Part shown: positions 47,745 to 55,982 of the stretch, piece by piece
Position numbering within the stretch: position 1 is the first letter of the stretch
Layout of the letters: the number at the start of each line of letters is the position of its first letter
Source of the DNA: Paenibacillus sp. J5C2022
GTDB taxonomy: Bacteria; Bacillota; Bacilli; Paenibacillales; Paenibacillaceae
Assembly: GCF_025567625.1 (NCBI RefSeq)
Contig: NZ_JAOQJC010000008.1
Coordinates: 62,001-126,000 of the forward strand
Direction: 5' to 3'
DNA: 64,000 nt
The notes under the pieces: model-generated
Seen by the model: the letters and a program-made list of their open reading frames with translations, nothing else
Told to the model about the DNA's origin: nothing
Databases searched by the model: none
Made by a program: the position numbers and the translations under genes

Positions 47745-49208
47745 CTAGAGGCGTTTAATAAAAGCTCCATAGCTTTCGATAAACCGCTCATAGGCATCGG
47801 CCGGAAGCGCAAGCATGTCCCCTGTCTCCTTCATATGCTTATCCAGGCTGGCCAGCAGGGACTGCACAGTCTCGGCATACGGCGGCTCAATAGCGAGATT
47901 CCGCTGCTCCTGCGTATCTGCCTCTATATCGTACAGTTCCAAAAACAACTCGTCCTTGAACATATCAACGATCAGCTTGCTCGTTCCGCGGATCATACAG
48001 CGCTGGAAGTTGCCGCGCGCTCCATTGCCGTCATACTGCACGAAAATATCCCTTTCGGAGCACTTTTCACCCTCTATTGCCGCCAGCAAAGACCGGCCGG
48101 AAAAAGCACCACCGCCCTCAAGCTGCAAATAATCGGCAAGCGTCGGCATAACATCAACCGCGCTGACTGGCTCCGTAATGATCTGCGGGCTTACGCCGCT
48201 TGCTTCAGGAAACTTCATGACAAGAGGGGTGCGAACCGACTCCTCGTACATGCACATTTTTTGATACAACCTGTGCGAGCCCAACATTTCACCGTGGTCG
48301 CTCGTAAATACAAGCAGCGTATCTTCGTAAATGCCTTGTTCCTTCAGCTCATCTATTAATTGTCCAACGCAATAGTCCAGCAACGATACTAGTCCTAGAT
48401 AGACTTGCCATATGGATTGCCACTGTTCTTTCGTATAGCTATTGCCAATCGCTCCAGTCAGATTGTACAGCTGCAAGGGTGATTGCCCATAAGACCATTG
48501 TGCAACATTGTCGGGCAGCGGCTCATCCTTATACATGGAGTACCAAGGCTCAGGCACATCAAGCGGCGGATGCGGCGCCACAAACATAGCGCTTAGCAGC
48601 AATGGCTTGCTTCGGTCTCTTCCGCGAATCGCATCCAATGAGTTTTTTGTAATATAGCCGTCGTAGAAATACTCCAGTCCTTCCTCGTAGCAACCTGTTG
48701 TCGGAATGGAATAACGCTTGATGCGCGTTGTCCTTCCTCCCGCCATTTCTGGAACGATGCCTTTGAACCGAGGACCGCCCGGAGAGCGTCTCCCATGCTC
48801 ATGCAAGTAATCAGCGTAAAGATCCTCCAACGTATGCCAGTGAATGTTAGAGCAGTGCAGTTGAATATCCTTCATGTTAAAATGCTGCTTTCCCGTATGC
48901 CAACAATCCCATTGCTCCTCCATCATACTATACATATTCGCTGTGCCTGGATGGACATAACCGTACTCGGCATCCTGCGGCTCCCAAGGATTGATGAGCG
49001 AGCCGTTCACATTCGGGTATAAGCCGCTGAAAAACGCTCCTCTAGCCGGTACGCATAATGGCGAAGCGCAATAGGCCCTTTCAAACACGGCACTTTCCTT
49101 CATCAATCCGCTTACATTCGGCATATAGCGTTCGTCAATCATGTCATAACGCAGCTGATCTGCCATAATGACTACGACATGCGGTTTTCTCTGCTTATTG
49201 GTCTCCAT
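47745..49208 (-). CDS. Sulfatase with Cys-type active site (second copy)
   Basis: A 487-residue sulfatase. The formylglycine motif is SPLCVPARGAFFSG with Cys52 (C-x-P-A-R). Asp17 in VVIMADQLR and the pair in VFTSDHGEMLGSH near residue 300 supply metal ligands. It differs from the first sulfatase in the motif variant (Ala instead of Ser) and in its middle region, so it probably hydrolyses a different sulfate position. No signal peptide is visible. It overlaps the end of the heparinase-like gene by 14 bp, which implies translational coupling. Confidence 0.94.
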   Translation of the reverse strand: METNKQRKPHVVVIMADQLRYDMIDERYMPNVSGLMKESAVFERAYCASPLCVPARGAFFSGLYPNVNGSLINPWEPQDAEYGYVHPGTANMYSMMEEQWDCWHTGKQHFNMKDIQLHCSNIHWHTLEDLYADYLHEHGRRSPGGPRFKGIVPEMAGGRTTRIKRYSIPTTGCYEEGLEYFYDGYITKNSLDAIRGRDRSKPLLLSAMFVAPHPPLDVPEPWYSMYKDEPLPDNVAQWSYGQSPLQLYNLTGAIGNSYTKEQWQSIWQVYLGLVSLLDYCVGQLIDELKEQGIYEDTLLVFTSDHGEMLGSHRLYQKMCMYEESVRTPLVMKFPEASGVSPQIITEPVSAVDVMPTLADYLQLEGGGAFSGRSLLAAIEGEKCSERDIFVQYDGNGARGNFQRCMIRGTSKLIVDMFKDELFLELYDIEADTQEQRNLAIEPPYAETVQSLLASLDKHMKETGDMLALPADAYERFIESYGAFIKRL

Positions 49209-51438
49209 CAGTCCACACCCTCTCCATTATGACTTCCTCAGCGCCTGCTTCGGCACTCAGCACACCTTCTGATACTTCGATCTGCTGACAGCTTTGTATG
49301 CCGTTAGGAAACTTGCGATAGAGTAGCCATGTTCCGCAGGCTATATCCGTAATAAGCACATTTGTGCGGGTGGACGTATGATCAGCAGCGATAAAGAGCT
49401 CTTCCTTAATTAACGAGCCGCTTCGGCTAAACAGCACCAGCCAGCCCTCCACTAGAACACCTGCCACCCTCTCATCCTCAACAAGAACCGCTGATGCAGC
49501 CTCTGTGCCATCATGATCTTTAATTTGCATAGCATGAAGGAAAATATCCCGCTCCGCTGCAGCCTCCGGTTTTACTTCAATGCGCCAGGAGCCCTGCTCA
49601 ATTGTGGCTGAATAATCGTTTCCATAGTTAACGCCGCGCGACTCAAATTGACGGCCCTCTCCGCCAACGCCTGTGATAAGCGCCTCTTTCGGCAACAGAG
49701 TATCGACGACCAGCTCCCCCCCGTAGCCCTCCTCCGTCCGTGCGATAATTGAGCGCTTGCCAGTTACTTTTGGCTGCTCAATGCTGTGCAGCAGCCACGT
49801 TTTCTCAAATGCTTTGCTAGCTGACTCAACTGCATCAAACACGATCATGACGGCAGGAATTTTTTCTTGCTTTAAATTGATAAATACAAAGGAACGTGTA
49901 TAATGACTGACCTTCTTCGAATAAGCCTTCGTCAGATCGCCCTTCAAATAAGAATAGTCCGGCTCCTGCTTGCACGGCCCATAGGAATGAGCAACCGCCT
50001 TGGCCCGCTCATATTCTCCGCCTAGCAGCTCAGCTAAATTTTGCGGCGGCTTGCCTGCGCCAGGCCAGCGCTGCCCGCCGTCTGTCACATTAGGCCAGGT
50101 CAGCTTGCCATCCACAATATAAGGCTGCTCCATAATCTCATCCGGATCATAGACCAGCATGGCATTATGAGCGATTGTGCGCTTGAAATAGTATTTATTA
50201 TGCGGCGACTGATACTTGCCCGATGAGCCTTTATAAATACCCGAATCGATAGCGAGGTAGCCTTTATAGTAAATTTGAAATGCGCCGGCATCGAGATGCT
50301 GATGATTGTTGTATTGATACATGCCTAGTTTCATTTCAACCACTACTGCAGAAGACTGCTTATTAATAGCTGTTCCTTCATTCCAGCCCGTACGCGCAAT
50401 CATGATGCCAGCTGGCTCTGCAAAGTAGCGAGTAAGCGGAAGCTCTTGCAAAGGTCTAAGCTCTGACTCTGGATTGTGAAACAGCAAGGCGAAAAGCAAA
50501 TATAAATCCGGAATTTCCGGATGCTCAATGGCTTGCTGCTGCAAAAAGTAACCATTACTGTAATAGTTCCCTGCCATTAAGTAAACGAGCGGGAAAAGTG
50601 TAATATATTCATTCTCTACATACAGCGGATTGTCAGCATCTCCATCCCGCAGCAGCTTACCATCCGGCCTACGTGTGTAAATCCATTGATAGCCTATTAA
50701 TTCCTGCGTGGAATCAAACACCTCTTCATATCCCATTCTTCCAAATAGCCAAGTGGCAAACAGCTCGGCTTGATAACGATAGCTGCCGTAATTATCGCCC
50801 TGATGATGCCAGCCGGAAGGATAGAAGAAATTGCGTGCGGGCACGAATTCTTCGAAAAAACGGCCTGCGGCATAATCATACATTTCCGGATCGTCCTCAT
50901 AAATAGCAATGCCAGCCGCCAACATATCGCGCATCAGCATCCATTCGCTTGTATGTCCGACGAAAGCTCCCTCATGTATAGGTGGATATCCGCATTCCAG
51001 CAGTCCTGCAAGCCGCTTGAGCTGGATGACCAGCTGCTTTTTCTCTTCCTTATCAAGCAGCGCATTGCACCAGTCGTAGACTAGCGCCAATGCTACCATT
51101 AACCGTCCGATTTCACGCGAAATATCCTGCAAATTCGGATTGAAACGGCGCTTGGACGCAAGCAGCGCCAGCTTCTTCGCATGCAGCCCAAGCCGCTTGT
51201 CTTCCGTCACTAAATATTGCAGCGCATAGGATTCTATCGCATATACAATATCGAGCGTACCGCCCATAGACAGTTCGAGCCACGCCTCTTCCGACCGAGG
51301 GGCAAGAGCTTTCATGCGCTCCCACATGCTCAACATATCCGAATGATGCAACCGCTTGCGCAAAGGTTCGATATTTTCTGCACGCAGAAATAAACACGGC
51401 CTCTCTGCGGGCGGCGTTATTTCCGGCTTTCTCCACAC
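49195..51438 (-). CDS. Heparinase II/III-family polysaccharide lyase, cytoplasmic
   Basis: A 747-residue protein with an N-terminal (alpha/alpha) toroid (to about 330) and C-terminal beta-sandwich. The family signature is YNNHQHLDAGAFQIYYKGYLAIDSG at 376-400, and a second His/Tyr cluster SGWHHQGDNYGSYRYQ at 208-223 may hold catalytic residues. There is no signal peptide, which is unusual for polysaccharide lyases and suggests cleavage of imported oligosaccharides. The start is a GTG with GGTGGTGAT ahead. It is the first enzyme gene after the response regulator and overlaps the next sulfatase gene. Confidence 0.9.
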   Translation of the reverse strand: MWRKPEITPPAERPCLFLRAENIEPLRKRLHHSDMLSMWERMKALAPRSEEAWLELSMGGTLDIVYAIESYALQYLVTEDKRLGLHAKKLALLASKRRFNPNLQDISREIGRLMVALALVYDWCNALLDKEEKKQLVIQLKRLAGLLECGYPPIHEGAFVGHTSEWMLMRDMLAAGIAIYEDDPEMYDYAAGRFFEEFVPARNFFYPSGWHHQGDNYGSYRYQAELFATWLFGRMGYEEVFDSTQELIGYQWIYTRRPDGKLLRDGDADNPLYVENEYITLFPLVYLMAGNYYSNGYFLQQQAIEHPEIPDLYLLFALLFHNPESELRPLQELPLTRYFAEPAGIMIARTGWNEGTAINKQSSAVVVEMKLGMYQYNNHQHLDAGAFQIYYKGYLAIDSGIYKGSSGKYQSPHNKYYFKRTIAHNAMLVYDPDEIMEQPYIVDGKLTWPNVTDGGQRWPGAGKPPQNLAELLGGEYERAKAVAHSYGPCKQEPDYSYLKGDLTKAYSKKVSHYTRSFVFINLKQEKIPAVMIVFDAVESASKAFEKTWLLHSIEQPKVTGKRSIIARTEEGYGGELVVDTLLPKEALITGVGGEGRQFESRGVNYGNDYSATIEQGSWRIEVKPEAAAERDIFLHAMQIKDHDGTEAASAVLVEDERVAGVLVEGWLVLFSRSGSLIKEELFIAADHTSTRTNVLITDIACGTWLLYRKFPNGIQSCQQIEVSEGVLSAEAGAEEVIMERVWTDGDQ

Positions 51439-51468
51439 TTGCCATCACCACCCCTGCATACGAGAATA

Positions 51469-52212
51469 TTATATTTTAACAAAATCACTAGGCGACATCC
51501 CTTTATACTGCTTGAATACTTTGCGAAAATGCTTATAATCGGTGTAGCCTACCTGCCTGGCGATTTCCGTCATGCTGAACCTTCTTTTTTTCATCAATTG
51601 CACAGCGATGCAAAGCCTATACTCCGTTAAGTACTGAACGAAGCCCATATTACTCTCCTGCTTGAACAACCGGCTCAAATAAGTTGAGTTAAAGCCCAGC
51701 TTCTCGGCAATATCAACCATTGACAAGTCGTTCATATACTCGTTATGAATCAGCTTCTTCATCTCTTCTACCGCCTGTTTGCCCTGTAGCGGCTGCTCAG
51801 GCACAGTATCGATCAGCGCTTCGCGCCTTTTCCCCTGCGCATGAAGAAGCTCCTCGATCCGCTTTAGCGCTGAACTTATTTTCGTACGATTAATCGGCTT
51901 CAAAATATAGTCAAATGCTCCATAATGAATAGCTTGCTTCGCATAATCAAAATCGCTGTGTGCTGAGAAAATAAGCACGGGCATCGTTTTTCCGCGCGAT
52001 CTCATTTCCTGCAGCAGTTGCAACCCGTCCATTCTAGGCATGCGAATATCCGTTATGACCAAATCAAAGGCTTCCCGCTCAAGCAGCTCCAGCGCCTGCA
52101 ATCCGTCTCTGGCAGCAGCAGTAACTACAAACTGAGGACAATCCCGTTTAATGACTTTCTTCAATCCTTCCAGCATCCAAAACTCATCATCCACGATCAA
52201 CGCCCTTAGCAT
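51469..52212 (-). CDS. Compact YesN-type response regulator
   Basis: A 247-residue protein from the ATG at 52212, which has AGGAGGAG with an 8-nt spacer; this gives the normal receiver start MLRALIVDDE. The phospho-acceptor is Asp55 in VITDIRMPRMDG. A linker of only about 25 residues leads directly to the AraC-type helix-turn-helix pair (VEEMKKLIHNEYMNDLSMVDIAEKL to YTDYKHFRKVFKQYKGMSPSDFVKI). The large middle region found in the other two regulators here is missing. It overlaps the kinase gene by 26 bp and is probably the activator of the operon. Confidence 0.94.
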   Translation of the reverse strand: MLRALIVDDEFWMLEGLKKVIKRDCPQFVVTAAARDGLQALELLEREAFDLVITDIRMPRMDGLQLLQEMRSRGKTMPVLIFSAHSDFDYAKQAIHYGAFDYILKPINRTKISSALKRIEELLHAQGKRREALIDTVPEQPLQGKQAVEEMKKLIHNEYMNDLSMVDIAEKLGFNSTYLSRLFKQESNMGFVQYLTEYRLCIAVQLMKKRRFSMTEIARQVGYTDYKHFRKVFKQYKGMSPSDFVKI

Positions 52213-54019
52213 CTGCCACTCCTCCTTCAATCCGAATTTCAATTTTTGTGCCTTGCTGAGGCTTGCTCCAGATCGTCATGCTAAACTGCTCCCCGTAGAG
52301 CCTGTATAGACGATGATAAACATTGCGCAGGCCGATATGATTGACCGTTGTACTCGTATCGCTGTCCATTTCCTTTGTACGAAGCCGCTCCTGAACGGAC
52401 AACAGCTTCTCCTGGGTCATCCCTATACCGTCATCCATAAATGCAAAGATCGCTGTCTCTCCGTCAAACCTCGCTTCCACAACAATATGACCTTTGTCAA
52501 CTCCTGCACATCCATGATTTACCGCATTTTCTACAATCGGTTGAAACACAAGCTTCAAAAATCGCATCCGCCGAATTCCAGGATCGACCCGCAGCTTCAA
52601 ATCGAACTTCATTGGAAAACGAACATTTACAATACTCATATAAGACTGCAAGTGACTCAGCTCTTCCTCAACCGTTGCTGTCAGTCCCCCAGTAATGCTG
52701 TATTGCAGCATTCGGGATAAGGATTGGCTTATCTCAGCTATCTCATCTCGATCATATACCTCCGCGATACAGGCAATCGTATTGAGCGTGTTGTAGAGAA
52801 AGTGCGGATTGATTTGCGCCTGTAGTGCCCTCATCTCGGTATTTTTCAAATGAATTTGCTGCTGATATTCCCTCAGCTGCGATTGAAACACTTCATTATT
52901 CATACGATGCAGCATCGCTATCATCCGGTTAAAGCTAATGCTCAGCCTGCCAATCTCATCTCTTGCCATAACAGGCAGTCTCTTCTCAAAATTCCCTTTT
53001 CCTACTTCTACCATACGACGTTCCATAACCTTAAGAGGCTTTGTAATCATACGGCTAAGGGCAGTTGCCAAAAAAACAATCGCAATTAAAGCGCCTACTG
53101 CAAGCAGCACGATAAAGGTTCTAATGCGATACAAACCATAAGCCAGCTCCTCAAAAGGAACGGAGCCGATAATTTTCCAGCCCGTTTCAGAGGACGTATA
53201 GAAGCCGGCCAGCATTTGCATCCCTGCATACTCAAAATGAAAAAATCCCGACGGCTCCTCTTGTATCTCCCTCAGCAGTTCCTCATCCTCCAGCCAGTCC
53301 GGCATTTGCTGAGAGGATACTACCGGTTCGCCCTCCGGCGTCATCATCCATACATGACCCGACTTGCCCAGCTGAATATTTTCACTCATTCTCAAAATCG
53401 TATGCGGGGTAAAATCAATGAGCAATGTCCCTTTTGATTTGAACTCGCGATTATCGGTTAAACGCACGGAGAAGGTAACAACCTCCTCCCCCTTCACATA
53501 GGTTTGCGGATGAGCAGTATTCAGCCTGAAGCTTGTTTGTTCCTTTACTGCCTGATACCATGCGCTTTCGCTGAAATTATAATTCAGCTTGGCAACCTCG
53601 TCCGTCCCGTTGTATACAAGCAGTCCGCGATCCGTCACAAGAAATATCCCTTTGAAATCATCGCGGAAGTTGCCGATATTCTCAAACAGACTGCGTACAT
53701 TGCGTTCTGCATAAATCGATGGAGATGTTCTTTCCTCCGTCCATTCGTAAAGCACGGTTTGAACATCGGGATTGAACCGAATAATATTGCTCACCCGTTC
53801 CATTTCCTGCACGAAGGCATCAAGCCTGCCTCCTACCTGCTTAGAAATTTCCATCGTATACTTCCCCAGCTCATCCTCAAACGCCGACTTCGACTGTTGA
53901 AAAAAGAAGGCGGAAAAGAATAGAACAGGCACAAGTCCGATCATAATAAAAATGATTAGCAGCTTATTGCGCATATTCATATTTCGAAACAGGAAGTTTT
54001 TCTTGATGAGCAGCTTCAT
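52187..54019 (-). CDS. YesM-type sensor histidine kinase
   Basis: A 610-residue kinase. The ATG at 54019 follows GGAAAGGAA with a 6-nt spacer; a TTG two codons earlier is less likely. Membrane segments lie near 20-40 and 295-315 around an extracellular Cache-like sensor (FLVTDRGLLVYNGTDEVAKLNYNFSESAWYQAV..). HAMP follows, then QINPHFLYNT with His406, N-box PIVENAVNHGC and G-box MDDGIGMTQE. It lies between the permeases and the regulator in the sulfatase operon and should sense the imported sugar or the loaded binding protein. Confidence 0.95.
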   Translation of the reverse strand: MKLLIKKNFLFRNMNMRNKLLIIFIMIGLVPVLFFSAFFFQQSKSAFEDELGKYTMEISKQVGGRLDAFVQEMERVSNIIRFNPDVQTVLYEWTEERTSPSIYAERNVRSLFENIGNFRDDFKGIFLVTDRGLLVYNGTDEVAKLNYNFSESAWYQAVKEQTSFRLNTAHPQTYVKGEEVVTFSVRLTDNREFKSKGTLLIDFTPHTILRMSENIQLGKSGHVWMMTPEGEPVVSSQQMPDWLEDEELLREIQEEPSGFFHFEYAGMQMLAGFYTSSETGWKIIGSVPFEELAYGLYRIRTFIVLLAVGALIAIVFLATALSRMITKPLKVMERRMVEVGKGNFEKRLPVMARDEIGRLSISFNRMIAMLHRMNNEVFQSQLREYQQQIHLKNTEMRALQAQINPHFLYNTLNTIACIAEVYDRDEIAEISQSLSRMLQYSITGGLTATVEEELSHLQSYMSIVNVRFPMKFDLKLRVDPGIRRMRFLKLVFQPIVENAVNHGCAGVDKGHIVVEARFDGETAIFAFMDDGIGMTQEKLLSVQERLRTKEMDSDTSTTVNHIGLRNVYHRLYRLYGEQFSMTIWSKPQQGTKIEIRIEGGVADAKGVDRG

Positions 54020-54051
54020 ATTCAATTCCTTTCCCGTTCAAACTTAGAAGC

Positions 54052-54891
54052 TTAGCCTTTTACTGCACCTGCAACGCCTTCTACAAAATAACGCTGAAAG
54101 GCAACAAAGATTATAATGATAGGAAGCAACGATATTGTTGCTGCCGCTGCCATGCCCGTCCAGTCTATGCTGTGCTCGCCTACAAACTGGTACATTCCGA
54201 CACCCAAAGTTCGCAACTCCGGCTTGTTGAGCGTAAAAACGAGCGGCAACAGAAACGAATTCCACGCCCACATAAACTGCAAGATCGCTGTCGTTGCAAA
54301 AATCGGCTTGGACAGCGGAAGCATAACCTGAACGAATGTACGGATAAATCCTGCACCATCAATTTCGGCCGCTTCCTCCAATTCTTTTGGTAAACCGTTA
54401 AAATGCGCTGTAAACAACAGAATAAACAATACATGTGCGCCGCCAACCTCGGCAAGTATAATGCCGGCCAACGTATTGTTCAAACCTAGTGCATTAATGA
54501 ACACGTAAATCGGAATAATAGTATATCCCTTAGGCATGAACATCGTGGCCGTAATAGCAGACATAAATAAAATTCTGCCCGGGAACTTATAGCGGCCCAA
54601 TACATAACCTGTCATTGCACACACTGCTATAACGATAACGACTACAGATATTGTAATAATGGCCGTATTGATAAAGTAAGTCGAGAAATTCGCTGTATGC
54701 CAAGCTCTTGCATAGTTTTCGAATTGAAACTTATCCGGCAGCAAGCTAAAGCCTTTGGTTATATATTCTGTATTGGTTTTTAATGAAGCAGCAACCATCC
54801 ACACAAACGGATAAATCCATATAACCCCAACCATACTTAGTATAATATATATAATCGCTTTTCCAATTCTCTTATTTTTGGTAATCAGCAT
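54052..54891 (-). CDS. Carbohydrate ABC transporter permease, MalG type
   Basis: A 279-residue protein from the ATG at 54891, with GAGGAGGGG 6 nt ahead; the in-frame extension to 54945 overlaps the preceding permease and lacks a ribosome binding site. It has six membrane segments, and the EAA loop reads ELEEAAEIDGAGFIRTFVQVMLPLSKPIFA near residue 180. The C-terminus YFVEGVAGAVKG is typical of the family. It partners the preceding permease in importing the substrate of the sulfatase operon. Confidence 0.93.
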   Translation of the reverse strand: MLITKNKRIGKAIIYIILSMVGVIWIYPFVWMVAASLKTNTEYITKGFSLLPDKFQFENYARAWHTANFSTYFINTAIITISVVVIVIAVCAMTGYVLGRYKFPGRILFMSAITATMFMPKGYTIIPIYVFINALGLNNTLAGIILAEVGGAHVLFILLFTAHFNGLPKELEEAAEIDGAGFIRTFVQVMLPLSKPIFATTAILQFMWAWNSFLLPLVFTLNKPELRTLGVGMYQFVGEHSIDWTGMAAAATISLLPIIIIFVAFQRYFVEGVAGAVKG

Positions 54892-54922
54892 GGGCTGCCC
54901 CTCCTCGCTTGCACTGCTCCGT

Positions 54923-55894
54923 TTAATGTGCCGCTTTCTTACCACCTGAGCGCCTCACTAAAATACCCAGAATTAACGAAATAAACAAAACTGCAATGCC
55001 GTAAAATATACCAGCCGCTGATGCAAAACCTGATCTAGGCAAGCCCATTCCTTCAAATGCATAGCGGTAAATATATAAATCAACCATGTCGGTACTGAAT
55101 GCAGGACCGCCGTTCGTCATCGACTTCACAAGATCAAATACATGAAGTGCGTTAACGGTGGACAGAAGCAAAATAACACTTCCTACTGGCAGCAACAGCG
55201 GGATCGTAATATACCGGAACGACTGCATGTTATTAGCACCATCCACCTTGGCCGCTTCATATATTTCCTTTGGCAAAGACTGCAAGGCAGCAAGCCAGTA
55301 TACCATCTTCATCCCGAATGACTTCCAGATTCCGACTAAAATAACGATAATTAATGCCGTATCCATCGATCCCAGCCAGTCAATCGGCGATCTTATGATG
55401 CCAATCTTTATTAAAACCTCGTTAACTAACCCGTTATATGCACCAAATATGAAGCGCATTACGATACCGATTACTGCGGTCGTTGTAACAACCGGCAAGA
55501 AATAAATCGTCCGGAAAATGGTTGCGCCCTTCATCCAATCCGAATTAAGCGTAATTGCGACTAAAAGAGCTAGTGGAACTTGAATAATAACTAAGAAAAA
55601 CATAAATATAAAGCTGTTTTTAAATGCATTCCAAAATAGCGGATCATGAATCGTTTCCCAATAATTATCGAACCCGACAAAATCGGTCAGCGGTCCAAAG
55701 CCGCTCCAGTTAAAAAAACTGTACACATAGCTCATTACAATGGGATAAAGAGTAAAAGCTAAAAATAGAACCAGTTGCGGAAATATAAACAAGTAACAGT
55801 AAAACAGCTTTTTACGCCTCATCCGACTTATTTTTGCTGTTTTTTTCATGTGCTGAATCTGCGGGTTTGCAGCTGATGAAGCAAGGTTTCCCAT
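54923..55894 (-). CDS. Carbohydrate ABC transporter permease, MalF type
   Basis: A 323-residue protein. The second of two adjacent ATGs (55894) has AGAGGAGG with a 6-nt spacer and is preferred over 55897. A polar N-terminal tail of about 30 residues precedes six membrane segments. The EAA loop is EIYEAAKVDGANNMQSFRYITIPLLLPVGS near residue 215. It is the second gene of the operon, about 90 bp after the binding lipoprotein. Confidence 0.93.
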   Translation of the reverse strand: MGNLASSAANPQIQHMKKTAKISRMRRKKLFYCYLFIFPQLVLFLAFTLYPIVMSYVYSFFNWSGFGPLTDFVGFDNYWETIHDPLFWNAFKNSFIFMFFLVIIQVPLALLVAITLNSDWMKGATIFRTIYFLPVVTTTAVIGIVMRFIFGAYNGLVNEVLIKIGIIRSPIDWLGSMDTALIIVILVGIWKSFGMKMVYWLAALQSLPKEIYEAAKVDGANNMQSFRYITIPLLLPVGSVILLLSTVNALHVFDLVKSMTNGGPAFSTDMVDLYIYRYAFEGMGLPRSGFASAAGIFYGIAVLFISLILGILVRRSGGKKAAH

Positions 55895-55982
55895 CATAAG
55901 CCTCCTCTAAACCTTCGCTTCCTGCAGTACGACGACCATGCTGCAGGAAGCATTGTTGGGCATTTGCACGATTGCGCGATTA

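Noticed and set aside
47726-47812. N-terminal extension of the toroid-like protein
   Set aside because: It overlaps the coding end of the upstream sulfatase and has no ribosome binding site, whereas the ATG at 47725 has one.
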